Shown here: positions 46,144 through 55,221 of the stretch, piece by piece | How the letters are laid out: each line of letters opens with the position of its first letter | Numbering within the stretch: position 1 is the stretch's first letter | Assembly: GCF_023734095.1 (NCBI RefSeq) | Contig: NZ_AP024620.1 | Location: 1,546,501-1,610,500 of the forward strand | Length of the DNA stretch: 64,000 nt | Direction: 5' to 3' | DNA from: Moorella sp. Hama-1 | Lineage (GTDB): Bacteria; Bacillota; DSM-521; Neomoorellales; Neomoorellaceae | Made by a program: the position numbers and the translations under genes | Notes under the pieces: generated by a model | What the model was told of the DNA's origin: nothing | Seen by the model: only the letters and a program-made list of their open reading frames with translations | Databases searched by the model: none

Positions 46144-46318
46144 CAGGTCTCCCCCAAAACGAGATGTGAGATGTGGGAGGAGAGATTTGAGCTGCCTGTA
46201 GAAACTGGCTAATGCCAGTTTCAGATTAAAGCATGCTTACTTACCATTTCTCCCGTTCGCTGGTGGAGGCATGCCACCATGGGTGGCTCCTCGCTCAGCC
46301 TTGTTTGGCGGCGGGGGT
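46144..46318 (-). repeat. Dispersed leader repeat copy between the two DUF3189 genes
   Basis: Module A carries a hairpin at 46201-46222 whose loop is four bases (TAAT) while the 9-bp stem is unchanged. The far end (about 46290-46318) continues into a fragment of module B (CGCTCAGCC, GGCGGCGGGGGTGGCT), which overlaps the 3' end of the second DUF3189 gene. Confidence 0.8.
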
Positions 46319-46801
46319 GGCTCCTTCCTGCCGGCAATGGTTACCACCCTGCCAGAGGGGGCGGTGCCGGTCGACAAAAGCGACCAGCTGGAAATAGGCC
46401 CGCCGGGTGCCCAGGATAACCAGGGGCCGCCCGGGGGTGGTCATCCCCAGGCGCCGGGAGGTGAAGCCCCCCAGGACCATTAACCGGTTCACAAAGGGGG
46501 AGGTGTTGAGGAGTAGCAATTCCCTGCGTGGCAGTTCCAGAGCTGCTGCCAGATCGTAAAGGAGGGCTTCAAAGCGCTCACCCAGATTTTTCTTACCAGC
46601 CGCATAAATGTCGTTACCGTAAGGGTCACGGCCCATATATTTAATTTCCCCCTCTTCTCCCCGGCTGCGGGCATCAAAATACGGCAGGGACATGAGTTCC
46701 GCTGCCGCAGGTAAACGGTCCCGGGGCAGCAGCCCCAGGTGGATGGCTGCTGCCGTTACCGAGGAATGGGAGCCACCAAAGCAATGGTAGATAACCTGCA
46801 T
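46295..46801 (-). CDS. DUF3189 family protein (second copy)
   Basis: This 168-residue paralogue begins MQVIYHCFGGSHSSVTAAAI at the ATG at 46801, behind AAAGGACTGAG, and follows spoIIP without a gap. It shares LPYFDARS, YMGRDPYGNDIYAAGKK and LLNTSPFVNRLMVLGGFTSR with family members. Its last residues (about 160-168) are encoded by repeat module B sequence, so the C-terminus appears to have been altered by repeat insertion. A longer upstream frame overlaps spoIIP and is rejected. Function unknown. Confidence 0.78.
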   Translation of the reverse strand: MQVIYHCFGGSHSSVTAAAIHLGLLPRDRLPAAAELMSLPYFDARSRGEEGEIKYMGRDPYGNDIYAAGKKNLGERFEALLYDLAAALELPRRELLLLNTSPFVNRLMVLGGFTSRRLGMTTPGRPLVILGTRRAYFQLVAFVDRHRPLWQGGNHCRQEGATPAAKQG

Positions 46802-46802
46802 C

Positions 46803-48125
46803 TCAGTCCTTTTGCCAGTCCGCCCTTTCGTCATTGGTCTCCAGATTTGCATAAGGTTTTGCCAACGGCCGGACCGCCCCACCTTCCTCATCCATTTCTT
46901 CAGTCTCTTTTTCCTTGCCGGCATTACCCTTAAGACCTTTGTTCACCAGGGGTTTAGAGGCCCGCCGCCAGCCCAGCAGGTTAACCCACTCTATGGAGGT
47001 AAATTGTTTTAACCTGGCTACGGCCTTTTCCCAGCTGCCGGCTGAAATCAGTAGGAAAATGCCGCCGCCGAGGACAAAAGCCAGCAGGACAAAGAAGACA
47101 CCTTTCCAGTCGGCAGCAGTACTGGGAGTCCGGGCCGCTGTAGGAGTGGCAGCGAAGCCCAGAACCGGCGGCACGACGTCAGCGAAGAGGGCGGCCCCCC
47201 GCTCCGCTTCCTGGCGGGTATTGGTGTGGGTACCCACCTCCAAGAGCATAGCCCTGGGGGTGAGGTCCTGGTTGTAGCTACCGGCGCCGATGAATATCCC
47301 CCTGATTAAGCCGGGATAGCGGGCATCGGCTGCTGCCTTCAATCTTTTAGCATAATCCAGGTTGGCGCCCATATTCTGGTTTTCCCGGCCAACGACCAGT
47401 CGCACCATAGTGACATCCTGGCCATTGATTGTCCGGCGGTAAAAGGTGGGGTCGGGTACTCCGTCCCGGTGGATATCGAACAGGGCCGCCGCCCCTTTTT
47501 GCAATAAGGATAAAGCCGTGCGGCGGGAACGCCGGTAGGAGCCGTCGTCATGGGGAGCATGGGAAGTCGTGTCATGGATGACTGTTAGCCCCAGGCTGCG
47601 CAGGCGATCGCTGAAGGCGCTGCCTACCTTGAGGATGCCGCCGTTTCCAGGAATACTCTCCGTACCGTCGGAAGGTACGTAGGATTCGTCGTCATGGGAG
47701 TGATAAACGCCGATTATCTGGCTGCCGGCCTGGGCCGGGGTCGCACTGCCTGCAGGGGCGGGTTGCCCGGCCAGGGCGGGAGCCTCCTCCTCATTGAGGG
47801 AGATCTGCTCAATACCTATTTCCCGGCAGATACCTCGGTTGCCTTCAATACGGATTACCCGGTACCGATGGTTATCAGCGGAGATAAACTCGTCATGAAT
47901 GTAGACCTTGCGGGCCATCATATCCAGGACCCGGCCCTGTTCATCAACCAGGACGGAGTATTGCCCGGTGGTATGGTTGCCCGGCAACAGTTCAGCCAGG
48001 CTGAAGACCCGGGCAGCCGGAGCCTGATCCTGGTTCCGGAGGGAGGCAACTCCCAGCATGACCAGGGCCAGAACCAGCAAGCCCAACCCGCCCCAGATTC
48101 GGATGGAACGGCTGATTTTACTCAT
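46803..48125 (-). CDS. spoIIP: Stage II sporulation protein P (peptidoglycan amidase)
   Basis: This protein of about 440 residues works in the SpoIIDMP engulfment complex that degrades septal peptidoglycan. An N-terminal membrane anchor (about 10-30) precedes the amidase/endopeptidase domain with GVYHSHDDESYVP, ALFDIHRDG, GRENQNMGAN and MLLEVGTHTNT, whose His and Glu residues suit zinc binding. A second hydrophobic segment follows at about 335-355, then a charged tail. The ATG at 48125 overlaps the end of the DUF1614 gene by eight bases, so the two are coupled. Confidence 0.93.
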   Translation of the reverse strand: MSKISRSIRIWGGLGLLVLALVMLGVASLRNQDQAPAARVFSLAELLPGNHTTGQYSVLVDEQGRVLDMMARKVYIHDEFISADNHRYRVIRIEGNRGICREIGIEQISLNEEEAPALAGQPAPAGSATPAQAGSQIIGVYHSHDDESYVPSDGTESIPGNGGILKVGSAFSDRLRSLGLTVIHDTTSHAPHDDGSYRRSRRTALSLLQKGAAALFDIHRDGVPDPTFYRRTINGQDVTMVRLVVGRENQNMGANLDYAKRLKAAADARYPGLIRGIFIGAGSYNQDLTPRAMLLEVGTHTNTRQEAERGAALFADVVPPVLGFAATPTAARTPSTAADWKGVFFVLLAFVLGGGIFLLISAGSWEKAVARLKQFTSIEWVNLLGWRRASKPLVNKGLKGNAGKEKETEEMDEEGGAVRPLAKPYANLETNDERADWQKD

Positions 48126-48870
48126 TACCCTCACCCCCCCTGCCTTGAGTTGTCTCAGTGTTTGTACTCGCTGGTGCCTGTTTCAGGGCTGGCCCTTTCA
48201 GGCCGGCCAGTAAGGAACGGTCGTGAGTACCGATTTGCGGGCCACCCTGCATCCTTTCCCTTATCTCCCCGATTAATTCCGCCAGGAGAACTGCCACCAC
48301 AGCAGCCATAAAGGTGGCGTCAATAATACCGGCGCCGCCGAAGGCCACCGTCCCGCGCAGGCCCAGGCGTAGGTAAAAGATGAGGTCAGTAAGATCCAGC
48401 AGCAGGACGCCCAGGATAGCCCCCACAAAGGCCGCCCGGCGGGAACGACCGACCAGGTAGGCTACTAAGCCGGCGACGAAGGGGTAATAATAAAGGGGAT
48501 CAAGGAGGTTAAGGGCGTAGACATTCCATGCTTCCCGGCCGCGGGTGATGTAGGTGATGCCAAAAAGGACGGCGGCAGTTACAACTGCCCCCAGCAGGGC
48601 CCGCCCCGTCTCCCGGGCTGTACCGGCCCGGTAAAGGACATAAACGGCCAGGCCCAGGGGTATCAGGGCACCGCCGACGTTTATGGAAGTAACGACGCGG
48701 CCGCTGGTCAGGGGGATGTTGATGAAGCTGCCTACAATCATAGCCACAATCAAGACCAGGGCGGTACGATCGTTTAAATACAGGCGATCCAGGACCCGGT
48801 GGGCCAGGCCAAAATAAACCAGGCCAAAGATAATAACCAGCAACAAAACGCCAATGGTATATCCCGTCAT
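48118..48870 (-). CDS. DUF1614 family membrane protein (second copy), coupled to spoIIP
   Basis: This 250-residue polytopic membrane protein shares INIPLTSGR, SINVGGALIPLG and GGAGIIDATFMAAVVAVLL with the protein at 7953-8591. About seven hydrophobic segments are followed by a basic, glycine-rich tail (about 212-250). The ATG at 48870 follows AGGAGG. Because its stop overlaps the spoIIP start, a role at engulfment or in the forespore membrane is a reasonable guess. The biochemical function is unknown. Confidence 0.82.
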   Translation of the reverse strand: MTGYTIGVLLLVIIFGLVYFGLAHRVLDRLYLNDRTALVLIVAMIVGSFINIPLTSGRVVTSINVGGALIPLGLAVYVLYRAGTARETGRALLGAVVTAAVLFGITYITRGREAWNVYALNLLDPLYYYPFVAGLVAYLVGRSRRAAFVGAILGVLLLDLTDLIFYLRLGLRGTVAFGGAGIIDATFMAAVVAVLLAELIGEIRERMQGGPQIGTHDRSLLAGLKGPALKQAPASTNTETTQGRGGEGNE

Positions 48871-48925
48871 GGGAATCCTCCTTCCAGGAATAGATTTCCC
48901 CGACGGGACAGAAATATACCGCCAT

Positions 48926-48956
48926 TAAAAAAGCCCAGGTGCTAAGCACCCGGGTC
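48926..48956 (-). terminator. Terminator of the trp/aro...fni supra-operon
   Basis: On the minus strand AGACCCGGGTGC-TTA-GCACCTGGGCT (one mismatch) is followed by TTTTTTA, 24 bases after the fni stop. It separates fni from the DUF1614-spoIIP unit. GGTATATT shortly after resembles a sporulation -35 box, but I found no matching -10 box. Confidence 0.88.
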
Positions 48957-48980
48957 TTCTCCGAAAATATCATATTTCCG

Positions 48981-50039
48981 CTATACCTGGCGGCGCCGGA
49001 GGCCATCCAGCCAGGCCCTGGTCTGGCCGGTAATGACTATCGGACTGCTGGCCAATTCAGCCGGGGTGGCACAGCCGGTTAGCAGGCAGATACGTTTTAA
49101 GTCTTCCTGCCAGTGAAGAATCTCCTGGGCCAGGTTTTCTTCGCCCTCTTCCAGGAGGATTTTCAGGAAGTAGCCAGCTACACCTACGATTCTGGCCCCC
49201 AGGGCCAGGGCACGGGCAGCGTCCAGGGCGTGGCGGATACCGCCGGTGGATACTATCTCTACCGGCAGGCCCAGTTCCTTAATCTCTAGGATGCTCACCG
49301 CCGTCGGCAGCCCCCATTCCGCCAGGGCGGTAATCTGGCGTTCCCGGCGCCTGTTTTCGATGGCGGCAAAATCAGTCCCCCCGCGGCCGCCTACATCCAG
49401 AATCCGTACGCCGGCATGATATAGCTGCCGGGCCGCTTCCCGGGAGAGACCAAAGCCAACTTCCTTGGCGATAACAGGTACCTCCAGGGTATTAACGAGA
49501 TCCCGGATATTACCCAGCCAGCCCCGGAAGGAGCGGTCACCCTCGGGCATGACCAGCTCCTGGGCCGCATTCAGGTGTACCTGTAACCCGTCGGCAGCAA
49601 TCATATCTGCTGCCTCGGCCGCCGTGGCCGGGGAGTTACCGGCACCGATGTTAGCCAGGATTAACCCGTCTGGGTTTTCCCGGCGCACGACAGTAAAACT
49701 CGCGCGCCAGTCTTTATTCTCCACCGCTCCCTTCTGGGAACCCACGGCCAGGGCAATACCCGTCCGTCGCGCCACCCTGGCCAGGGCGGCGTTGATGGCC
49801 GTTGTCTCCGGTGGTCCGCCGGTAAGGGCGTTAATAATAAAAGGGGCGGCCAGGGTTTTTCCCAGCCACCGGCAACTAAGATCTATATCAGACCAGTCCA
49901 GTTCCGGCAGGGCCTGATGGATGATGTGGACATCCTCCAGGCCGTTACCGTCGTTATTATCTCCCTGGAAAAGGCGCAGGTGTTCCAGCTTGCGCCGGCC
50001 CCGGCCTTCGTTATCTATATCATTCAAGTGAGAGCCCAC
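48981..50039 (-). CDS. fni: Isopentenyl-diphosphate delta-isomerase, type 2 (FMN-dependent)
   Basis: This 352-residue TIM-barrel flavoprotein interconverts isopentenyl and dimethylallyl diphosphate. Family segments are RKLEHLRLF, PFIINALTGG (about 69-78), LAVGSQKGAVEN, NIGAGNSP, VHLNAAQELVMPEGDRSF (about 154-171) and DVGGRGGTDFAAIENRR. The start is a GTG at 50039. It follows ispH-rpsA by 15 bases, so both enzymes that set the IPP/DMAPP ratio are encoded together. Confidence 0.93.
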   Translation of the reverse strand: MGSHLNDIDNEGRGRRKLEHLRLFQGDNNDGNGLEDVHIIHQALPELDWSDIDLSCRWLGKTLAAPFIINALTGGPPETTAINAALARVARRTGIALAVGSQKGAVENKDWRASFTVVRRENPDGLILANIGAGNSPATAAEAADMIAADGLQVHLNAAQELVMPEGDRSFRGWLGNIRDLVNTLEVPVIAKEVGFGLSREAARQLYHAGVRILDVGGRGGTDFAAIENRRRERQITALAEWGLPTAVSILEIKELGLPVEIVSTGGIRHALDAARALALGARIVGVAGYFLKILLEEGEENLAQEILHWQEDLKRICLLTGCATPAELASSPIVITGQTRAWLDGLRRRQV

Positions 50040-50054
50040 CCCTCGCAGGTGGCG

Positions 50055-52280
50055 TTACTGGTTTGAGGATTGATTTTCCTCAAAAAGCTCCCCAAAGAGA
50101 TCGCCAAGTTTAACACCGCTATCATTTTGAGGTTCGGCAGCCTTTTCTGCCGGTCGGGGCTGTTTCCTGGCCTTTTCCCGGGCAGCCTGGCGCAGGCTCA
50201 GGCTCATCCGCTGGGCTTCCTGATCTACCCCCAGGACCTTTACCGGGATGGTTTCGCCAACGCTGACAACGTCCTCGGGTTTATCGACGTGGCGGTCGGC
50301 CAGCTGGGAGATGTGCACCAGGCCTTCAATACCCGGTTCAACCTCCACAAAGGCACCAAAGGGGGCCAGGCGGAGAACTTTACCTTCAACAACGGTTCCT
50401 ACCGGATAGCGTTCGGCTGCCGTGTCCCAGGGATTGGGCAGAAGTTGCTTACGGCCCAGGGAAACCTTACCGCCCTCCCGGTCGATGCCCAGGACCTTTA
50501 CTTCAATTTCCTGGCCTTCGCTCAGGGCATCCCGGGGATGCTCGACCCGGCCCCAGGATATTTCTGACACATGGAGCAGGCCGTCAACCCCGCCCAGGTC
50601 CACGAAGGCACCAAAGTTAGTTAAGCGCCGGACAATGCCCGTACGCACCTGGCCTACTTCCAGGCTTTCCCAGGTGGCCTGGCGCTGTTTCTCATATTCT
50701 TCTTCCAGGATAGCCTTCCGGGAAAGGACGACTTTATTCTTGCTGCGGTCGAGTTCAATTACCCGCAGGCGCAGGTTTTGTCCCAGGTAGGCGTTGAGGT
50801 CTTCGACATAACCCCTCTCCACCAGGGAAGCCGGTAAAAAGCCCCTGACGCCGACGTCAATCAGGAGACCACCCTTGACGACTTCGATAACCTCACCAGT
50901 GATCTCCTCACCACTGGCCAGTTTTTCCTCTAACCTTTCCCAGGCAACCCGGCGGTCTGCCCGCCTCTTGGACAATACTGGATGGCCCTCTTCATTCTCG
51001 GGCCGTAAAACCATGACCTCTATGGTATCGCCCACGGCAACCACTTCATGGGGGTCGGTCACGTTACGGTGGGATAGTTCATTCAAGGGGATGATCCCTT
51101 CGGATTTACCCCCCACGTCCACCATAACTTCATTTTCGTTGACCTGGATGACCGTACCCCTAACAACGCTGCCGCGGCGCAGTTCCGGCATCCTGGCGGT
51201 TATCTGCTGCATTTCACTACGCTGCTCTTCCGGGGTCCCGGCTTCTTCCGGGGCTACCTCTGGTGCCTCCTGATCCCAGTCGGCAGCGGCGTTTTCCGCC
51301 CCTGCTGCCGGTACTCCGGCCCCGTTTTCCGGCTCGGAAACTGCCGCGTTACCTTCTGGCGCTGCTGGGGCTAAGGGTTCTCCAGCGGCCGCTGGTTCCT
51401 GGGCGGTTACCGGTTCCTTTTCTTCTTCCGGGACCATCGTTTTTTCCTCTCCAGTCAACATTACAACTACCTCCTCAATAATCCACGCTGGGGTCGAAGC
51501 GCCACCTGTGACCCCGACCCTCCGGGTATTTATGAACCACTGGCGACACAACTCCCCGGCCCTTTCCACATGGTAAGTAGGCGTCCCCGTCGCCCGGCAG
51601 AGTTCTGCCAGGTGCCGGGTATTGGCGCTTTCCTTACCACCGACGACGACCATTACGTCTACCTGGCGCGCCAACCTGACTGCCGCTTCCTGACGCTGGT
51701 GGGTGGCCTGGCAAACGGTATTGTGTACTACCAGAGTATCCGTATTGGAACGCAAAGCTGCAGCAACTTCCATCAACCGGGATTCCGGCTGGGTGGTCTG
51801 GGCTAAAACCGCCCGCCGCTGGTGAAAGGGTAAAGCTGCCGCCGCTTCTTTATCTGGAACTACCACGGCCCCCGGCCCGGCCCAGCCCAGGAGGCCCTGA
51901 ACTTCTGGATGACCGGCTTCGCCAACGATTACCACCTGGTAACCGGCAGCGGCCATTTTTTGGGCCAGCCGCTGGGCCCGCCGCACATAAGGGCAGGTGG
52001 CATCGATAATCTCCAGACCCCTGGCCCGGGCCTGACCCAGCGTCTCCGGGGTTGTACCGTGGGAACGAATCAAGACCCGGTCACAATCGACTTCTTCCAG
52101 GGAAGCCGCCGGGCGGACGCCCTCCCTGGCGAGCTGCTCCACCACCTGGGGGTTATGGATAAGCATCCCCAGGGAGGCCACCGGTTTAGGAGCTCGCCGG
52201 GCTTTTTCTACGGCGCGCGTGACGCCGAAACAAAATCCGGCATAATCGGCTACAATCACTTCCATTACTGGTTTTGACAT
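50055..52280 (-). CDS. ispH: 4-hydroxy-3-methylbut-2-enyl diphosphate reductase fused to ribosomal protein S1
   Basis: This protein of about 741 residues fuses two functions. The N-terminal IspH/LytB part (about 1-280) makes IPP and DMAPP. Its cluster cysteines are in GFCFGV, DATCPYV and HNTVCQATHQRQ. An acidic, Ala/Pro/Glu-rich linker (about 285-370) leads to four S1 RNA-binding domains (RGTVIQVNENEVMVDVGG, then three more ending near residue 695). LytB-S1 fusions are known in Clostridia. An in-frame ATG at 51437 with GGAGAGG before it could start S1 alone. The start is uncertain: ATG at 52280 or 52265, neither with a clear ribosome binding site. Confidence 0.92.
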   Translation of the reverse strand: MSKPVMEVIVADYAGFCFGVTRAVEKARRAPKPVASLGMLIHNPQVVEQLAREGVRPAASLEEVDCDRVLIRSHGTTPETLGQARARGLEIIDATCPYVRRAQRLAQKMAAAGYQVVIVGEAGHPEVQGLLGWAGPGAVVVPDKEAAAALPFHQRRAVLAQTTQPESRLMEVAAALRSNTDTLVVHNTVCQATHQRQEAAVRLARQVDVMVVVGGKESANTRHLAELCRATGTPTYHVERAGELCRQWFINTRRVGVTGGASTPAWIIEEVVVMLTGEEKTMVPEEEKEPVTAQEPAAAGEPLAPAAPEGNAAVSEPENGAGVPAAGAENAAADWDQEAPEVAPEEAGTPEEQRSEMQQITARMPELRRGSVVRGTVIQVNENEVMVDVGGKSEGIIPLNELSHRNVTDPHEVVAVGDTIEVMVLRPENEEGHPVLSKRRADRRVAWERLEEKLASGEEITGEVIEVVKGGLLIDVGVRGFLPASLVERGYVEDLNAYLGQNLRLRVIELDRSKNKVVLSRKAILEEEYEKQRQATWESLEVGQVRTGIVRRLTNFGAFVDLGGVDGLLHVSEISWGRVEHPRDALSEGQEIEVKVLGIDREGGKVSLGRKQLLPNPWDTAAERYPVGTVVEGKVLRLAPFGAFVEVEPGIEGLVHISQLADRHVDKPEDVVSVGETIPVKVLGVDQEAQRMSLSLRQAAREKARKQPRPAEKAAEPQNDSGVKLGDLFGELFEENQSSNQ
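51435..51452 (-). promoter_or_regulatory. Internal ribosome binding site and ATG for the S1 part of ispH-rpsA
   Basis: On the minus strand GGAGAGGAAAAAACG precedes an in-frame ATG (51437, MVPEEEKEP) exactly at the join between the IspH domain and the acidic linker. Use of this start would give a separate S1 protein of about 460 residues from the same message. Confidence 0.5.
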
Positions 52281-52399
52281 GAGATAAAGACATCTTCTCC
52301 TGGTCAGGCTAAAAACTAGTTTGCTGATTCCAGGCAAACAATATTACATTTCGCGAAAAAGACGTAAAATCCTGCCTGCCGCTAAAAAAAGCCGGTTAT

Positions 52400-52981
52400 T
52401 CAGACCAGCATTTTCTTTACTTCCTGGTAGGCGGCTGAGGTGAGGTCCTGGACCTCCTGGGGTGTATAGCTTCTGCCGGAGATTATCATTTTTAAGGGGC
52501 GGCCGAAGGTTACCCGGATGCGGCCACCACGGAAGATGGCGTTGGTATTTTTAACGGCCACCGGTAAAAGGGGTGCTCCGGTCTTTAGAGCCAGTACCGC
52601 CGCCCCGGCCTGGAAGGGGAGCAAGCTTCCGTCCGGGCTCCGGGTGCCCTCAGCAAATATACCTAGGACCTGGCCCTGGTGGAGGACCTGTAGGGCGGTT
52701 TTCAGGGCCGCTCGGTCCACTTCCCCCCGGCGCACCGGAAAGGCCTGCAGGCCCTTTATGATGTACTTGAAAATCGGAATATGAAAAAGCTCTTCCTTGG
52801 CCATAAAGCGCACCAGGCGCGGGCAGGCTACACCTACAGCCACTGGATCCAGGTAGGAGACGTGGTTGGCAACGATGACCACCGGTCCTGCCTCCGGTAC
52901 GTGTTCCCGGCCCCGGACTTCCCAGCGGCAGATAAAGCGGAGGAAAAGGTAACAGACGAACTTGGCGAAGTGATAAAACAC
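52400..52981 (-). CDS. plsC: 1-acyl-sn-glycerol-3-phosphate acyltransferase
   Basis: This 193-residue enzyme makes phosphatidic acid. The acyltransferase motif NHVSYLDPVAVG (HX4D, about 37-48), FPVRRGEVDR, FAEGTRSPDG (about 109-118) and LLPVAVKNT are all visible. The start is a GTG at 52981 behind GGAGGTTCTCAG, contributed by the dispersed repeat. It lies between cmk and ispH-rpsA, as in many Firmicutes. Confidence 0.93.
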   Translation of the reverse strand: MFYHFAKFVCYLFLRFICRWEVRGREHVPEAGPVVIVANHVSYLDPVAVGVACPRLVRFMAKEELFHIPIFKYIIKGLQAFPVRRGEVDRAALKTALQVLHQGQVLGIFAEGTRSPDGSLLPFQAGAAVLALKTGAPLLPVAVKNTNAIFRGGRIRVTFGRPLKMIISGRSYTPQEVQDLTSAAYQEVKKMLV

Positions 52982-52984
52982 CTG

Positions 52985-53151
52985 AGAACCTCCGAAATGA
53001 GATGTGTGAGGTGGGAGGTGAGAGGCTTGTCGAAACTGGCTACGCCAGTTTCAGATTAAAGCTTGCTCGCCTCTCATTTTCCACTGCTCGCTGGCGGCGG
53101 CTCGCCGCCATAAGGGGCTCCTCCGAAAATAGGGTTCCACTAATCAGGCGA
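52985..53151 (-). repeat. Dispersed leader repeat, module A copy between cmk and plsC
   Basis: This is a complete module A: terminal TTTCGGAGG before plsC, CU-rich tracts, the hairpin at 53032-53052, the CGGCGGCTCGCCGCC variant of the second inverted repeat, and the CTCCTCCGAAAATAGGGTTC boundary at the distal end against the cmk stop. Confidence 0.85.
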
Positions 53152-53820
53152 CTATTGGTTAGCAACAATCAAGGCCAGCAACCGGGCTACCACATCCTCA
53201 ACTGTCATCTGGCCGGTATCGATAATAATGGCATCAGGGGCTGGTTTTAAGGGAGCCACCTCCCGCCCGCTATCCAGGGCATCCCGCTGGCGGATTTCTT
53301 CCTTAATCGTTTCCAGCTCGACTGATTGGCCGGCGGCCAGAAGTTCCCGGTGACGCCGGCGGGCCCGTTCTTCCAGGCTGGCCGTCAGGAAGAATTTATA
53401 GGGGGCCCGGGGCAGGACCCAGGTACCGATATCGCGGCCGTCCATGACTACCCGGTTGGAGGCAGCCATTTCCCGCTGGAACTCTACCAGGCGTTGCCGT
53501 ACCCCGGGTACGCTTGCTACCAGGGATACCTGCCGGGAGATGTCGGCCTGCCTGATGGCGGTTGTAACCTCTTCACCGTCGCAATAAACAGCTACATCCC
53601 TGGCGCCCCGGTCCTCCAGGCGGATAGTAGTCTCCTGCGCCAGTTCGACCAGGCGCCGGCTGTCATCGGGGCTGATGCCCTGGCGCAGGGCCTTCCAGGT
53701 CAGGGCTCGATACATGGCGCCGGTATCGATATAGAGATAGCCAAGCCTGGCCGCCAGGAGCCGGGCTACGGTGCTCTTACCAGCACCGGCAGGACCATCG
53801 ATGGCAATATTACCCTTCAA
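53152..53820 (-). CDS. cmk: Cytidylate kinase
   Basis: This 222-residue kinase phosphorylates CMP and dCMP. The P-loop AIDGPAGAGKSTVAR is at about 5-19, DTGAMYRALT at about 33-42, and MDGRDIGTWVLP (about 125-136) and the lid arginines (RARRRHREL) follow. The start is probably a TTG at 53820, eight bases after aroA. Its place between aroA and plsC matches other clostridial supra-operons. Confidence 0.94.
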   Translation of the reverse strand: MKGNIAIDGPAGAGKSTVARLLAARLGYLYIDTGAMYRALTWKALRQGISPDDSRRLVELAQETTIRLEDRGARDVAVYCDGEEVTTAIRQADISRQVSLVASVPGVRQRLVEFQREMAASNRVVMDGRDIGTWVLPRAPYKFFLTASLEERARRRHRELLAAGQSVELETIKEEIRQRDALDSGREVAPLKPAPDAIIIDTGQMTVEDVVARLLALIVANQ

Positions 53821-53827
53821 TACCTAA

Positions 53828-55135
53828 TCATCCTTCATCTTTTTGGACTATAACTCCCAGCCGGGCCAGGTCGGCCGTAAAACCGGGGTAAGATACGGCC
53901 ATACATTCGGCCCCCCGGATCACCGTGGTACCGGTAGCCACCAGGCCGGCTACGGCCAGGGCCATGGCCAGGCGGTGATCGCCGTGGCTGTCCACCACGG
54001 CCCCGCGAAGGTGACTCCGGCCCGTGATCAGGAAGCCATCGGACCGGGGGGTAATATCCGCCCCCATCCGGGCCAGTTCCCCGGCCACCAGGGTAATGCG
54101 ATCGCTTTCTTTAACCTTTAATTCGGCGGCGTCCCTGATGCTGGTTTCACCTTCGGCCAGGGCGGCGGCCACCGCCAGTACCGGTATCTCATCAATCAAC
54201 CGCGGGATTAGGGACCCGCCTATCTCCAGGCCCCGCAGGCTGCTGGAGGAAACCCGTATTCTCCCGGCAGGCTCGCCGCCGGTTTCTTCCCCCGGGGTTA
54301 TCTCTAGCTGCGCTTCCATAGCCAATAAGGTGTCGATTATCCCCGTACGGGTCGGGTTTAAGTTTACGCCCTCCAGGGTAATGTCAGCCCGGGGGTGCAG
54401 GCAACCGGCCACCAGGAAAAAGGCGGCCGCGGAGATATCCCCGGGCACGTTAATGGTCAGGGGGTTAAGGAGTTGCCGGCCCCTGATCCTTATCCGGGTA
54501 CCCTTTACCTGGAGGTCGGCCCCGGCGGCCCGGAGCATGCGCTCACTATGATCCCGGGAGGGATAGGGCTCGGTAATGACCGTTTCCCCGGGGGTAAAGA
54601 GACCAGCCAGGAGGAGAGCCGATTTCACTTGGGCGCTGGCCACGGGGAGGGTGTACTCCAGGGGCCGCAGATTGCCGCCCCGGACGCTTAAAGGGGCCAG
54701 TTCGCCGTCGCATCGGCCCCAGATCTTTGCCCCCATGGCTTGCAAGGGCCCGGTCACCCGGCCCATAGGCCGCCGGCGCAGGGAGGCATCGCCGCTCAGA
54801 ACGCTGTAAAAGGGTTGCCCGGCCAGCACCCCCAGGAGAAGGCGCATAGTGGTGCCGGAGTTACCGGCATCGAGGACTGTTTCCGGTTCGCAGAGGGAAT
54901 TTAAGCCCCGCCCCCGCACTGTTACCCGACCAGCATCCGGTCCGGTAATGTCAACCCCCAGGGCACGCAGGCAGGCCAGGGTACTAAGGCAGTCGGCTCC
55001 CGCTAGAAAACCGTTAATGGTAGTTGTACCATCGGCCAGGGCGCCGATGAGGGCCGCCCGGTGGGAGATGGATTTATCTCCCGGAGGTGTGATGACTCCA
55101 GTTAGAGCCCGCGGCGATTGGATAATAAGGTTCAT
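53828..55135 (-). CDS. aroA: 3-phosphoshikimate 1-carboxyvinyltransferase (EPSP synthase)
   Basis: This 435-residue enzyme joins phosphoenolpyruvate to shikimate-3-phosphate. Marks are PPGDKSISHRAALIGALA (about 15-32), LDAGNSGTTMRLLLG (about 88-102), RPMGRVTGPL and the C-terminal DSHGDHRLAMALAVAG. The ATG at 55135 (MNLIIQSPRA) follows GGAGGAAGC. The frame continues upstream but has no ribosome binding site there. The N-terminal ALTGVITPPGDKS differs from the E. coli type and resembles the glyphosate-tolerant class II; that subclass is an inference. Confidence 0.95.
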   Translation of the reverse strand: MNLIIQSPRALTGVITPPGDKSISHRAALIGALADGTTTINGFLAGADCLSTLACLRALGVDITGPDAGRVTVRGRGLNSLCEPETVLDAGNSGTTMRLLLGVLAGQPFYSVLSGDASLRRRPMGRVTGPLQAMGAKIWGRCDGELAPLSVRGGNLRPLEYTLPVASAQVKSALLLAGLFTPGETVITEPYPSRDHSERMLRAAGADLQVKGTRIRIRGRQLLNPLTINVPGDISAAAFFLVAGCLHPRADITLEGVNLNPTRTGIIDTLLAMEAQLEITPGEETGGEPAGRIRVSSSSLRGLEIGGSLIPRLIDEIPVLAVAAALAEGETSIRDAAELKVKESDRITLVAGELARMGADITPRSDGFLITGRSHLRGAVVDSHGDHRLAMALAVAGLVATGTTVIRGAECMAVSYPGFTADLARLGVIVQKDEG

Positions 55136-55221
55136 GCTTCCTCCGGAAAAAGGCTTATTCCCGTTCAGGGTTTGCGTTTCTGCTTTCAAACTACCAGGAA
55201 TAACCCGTACTGTCAAGGGCT

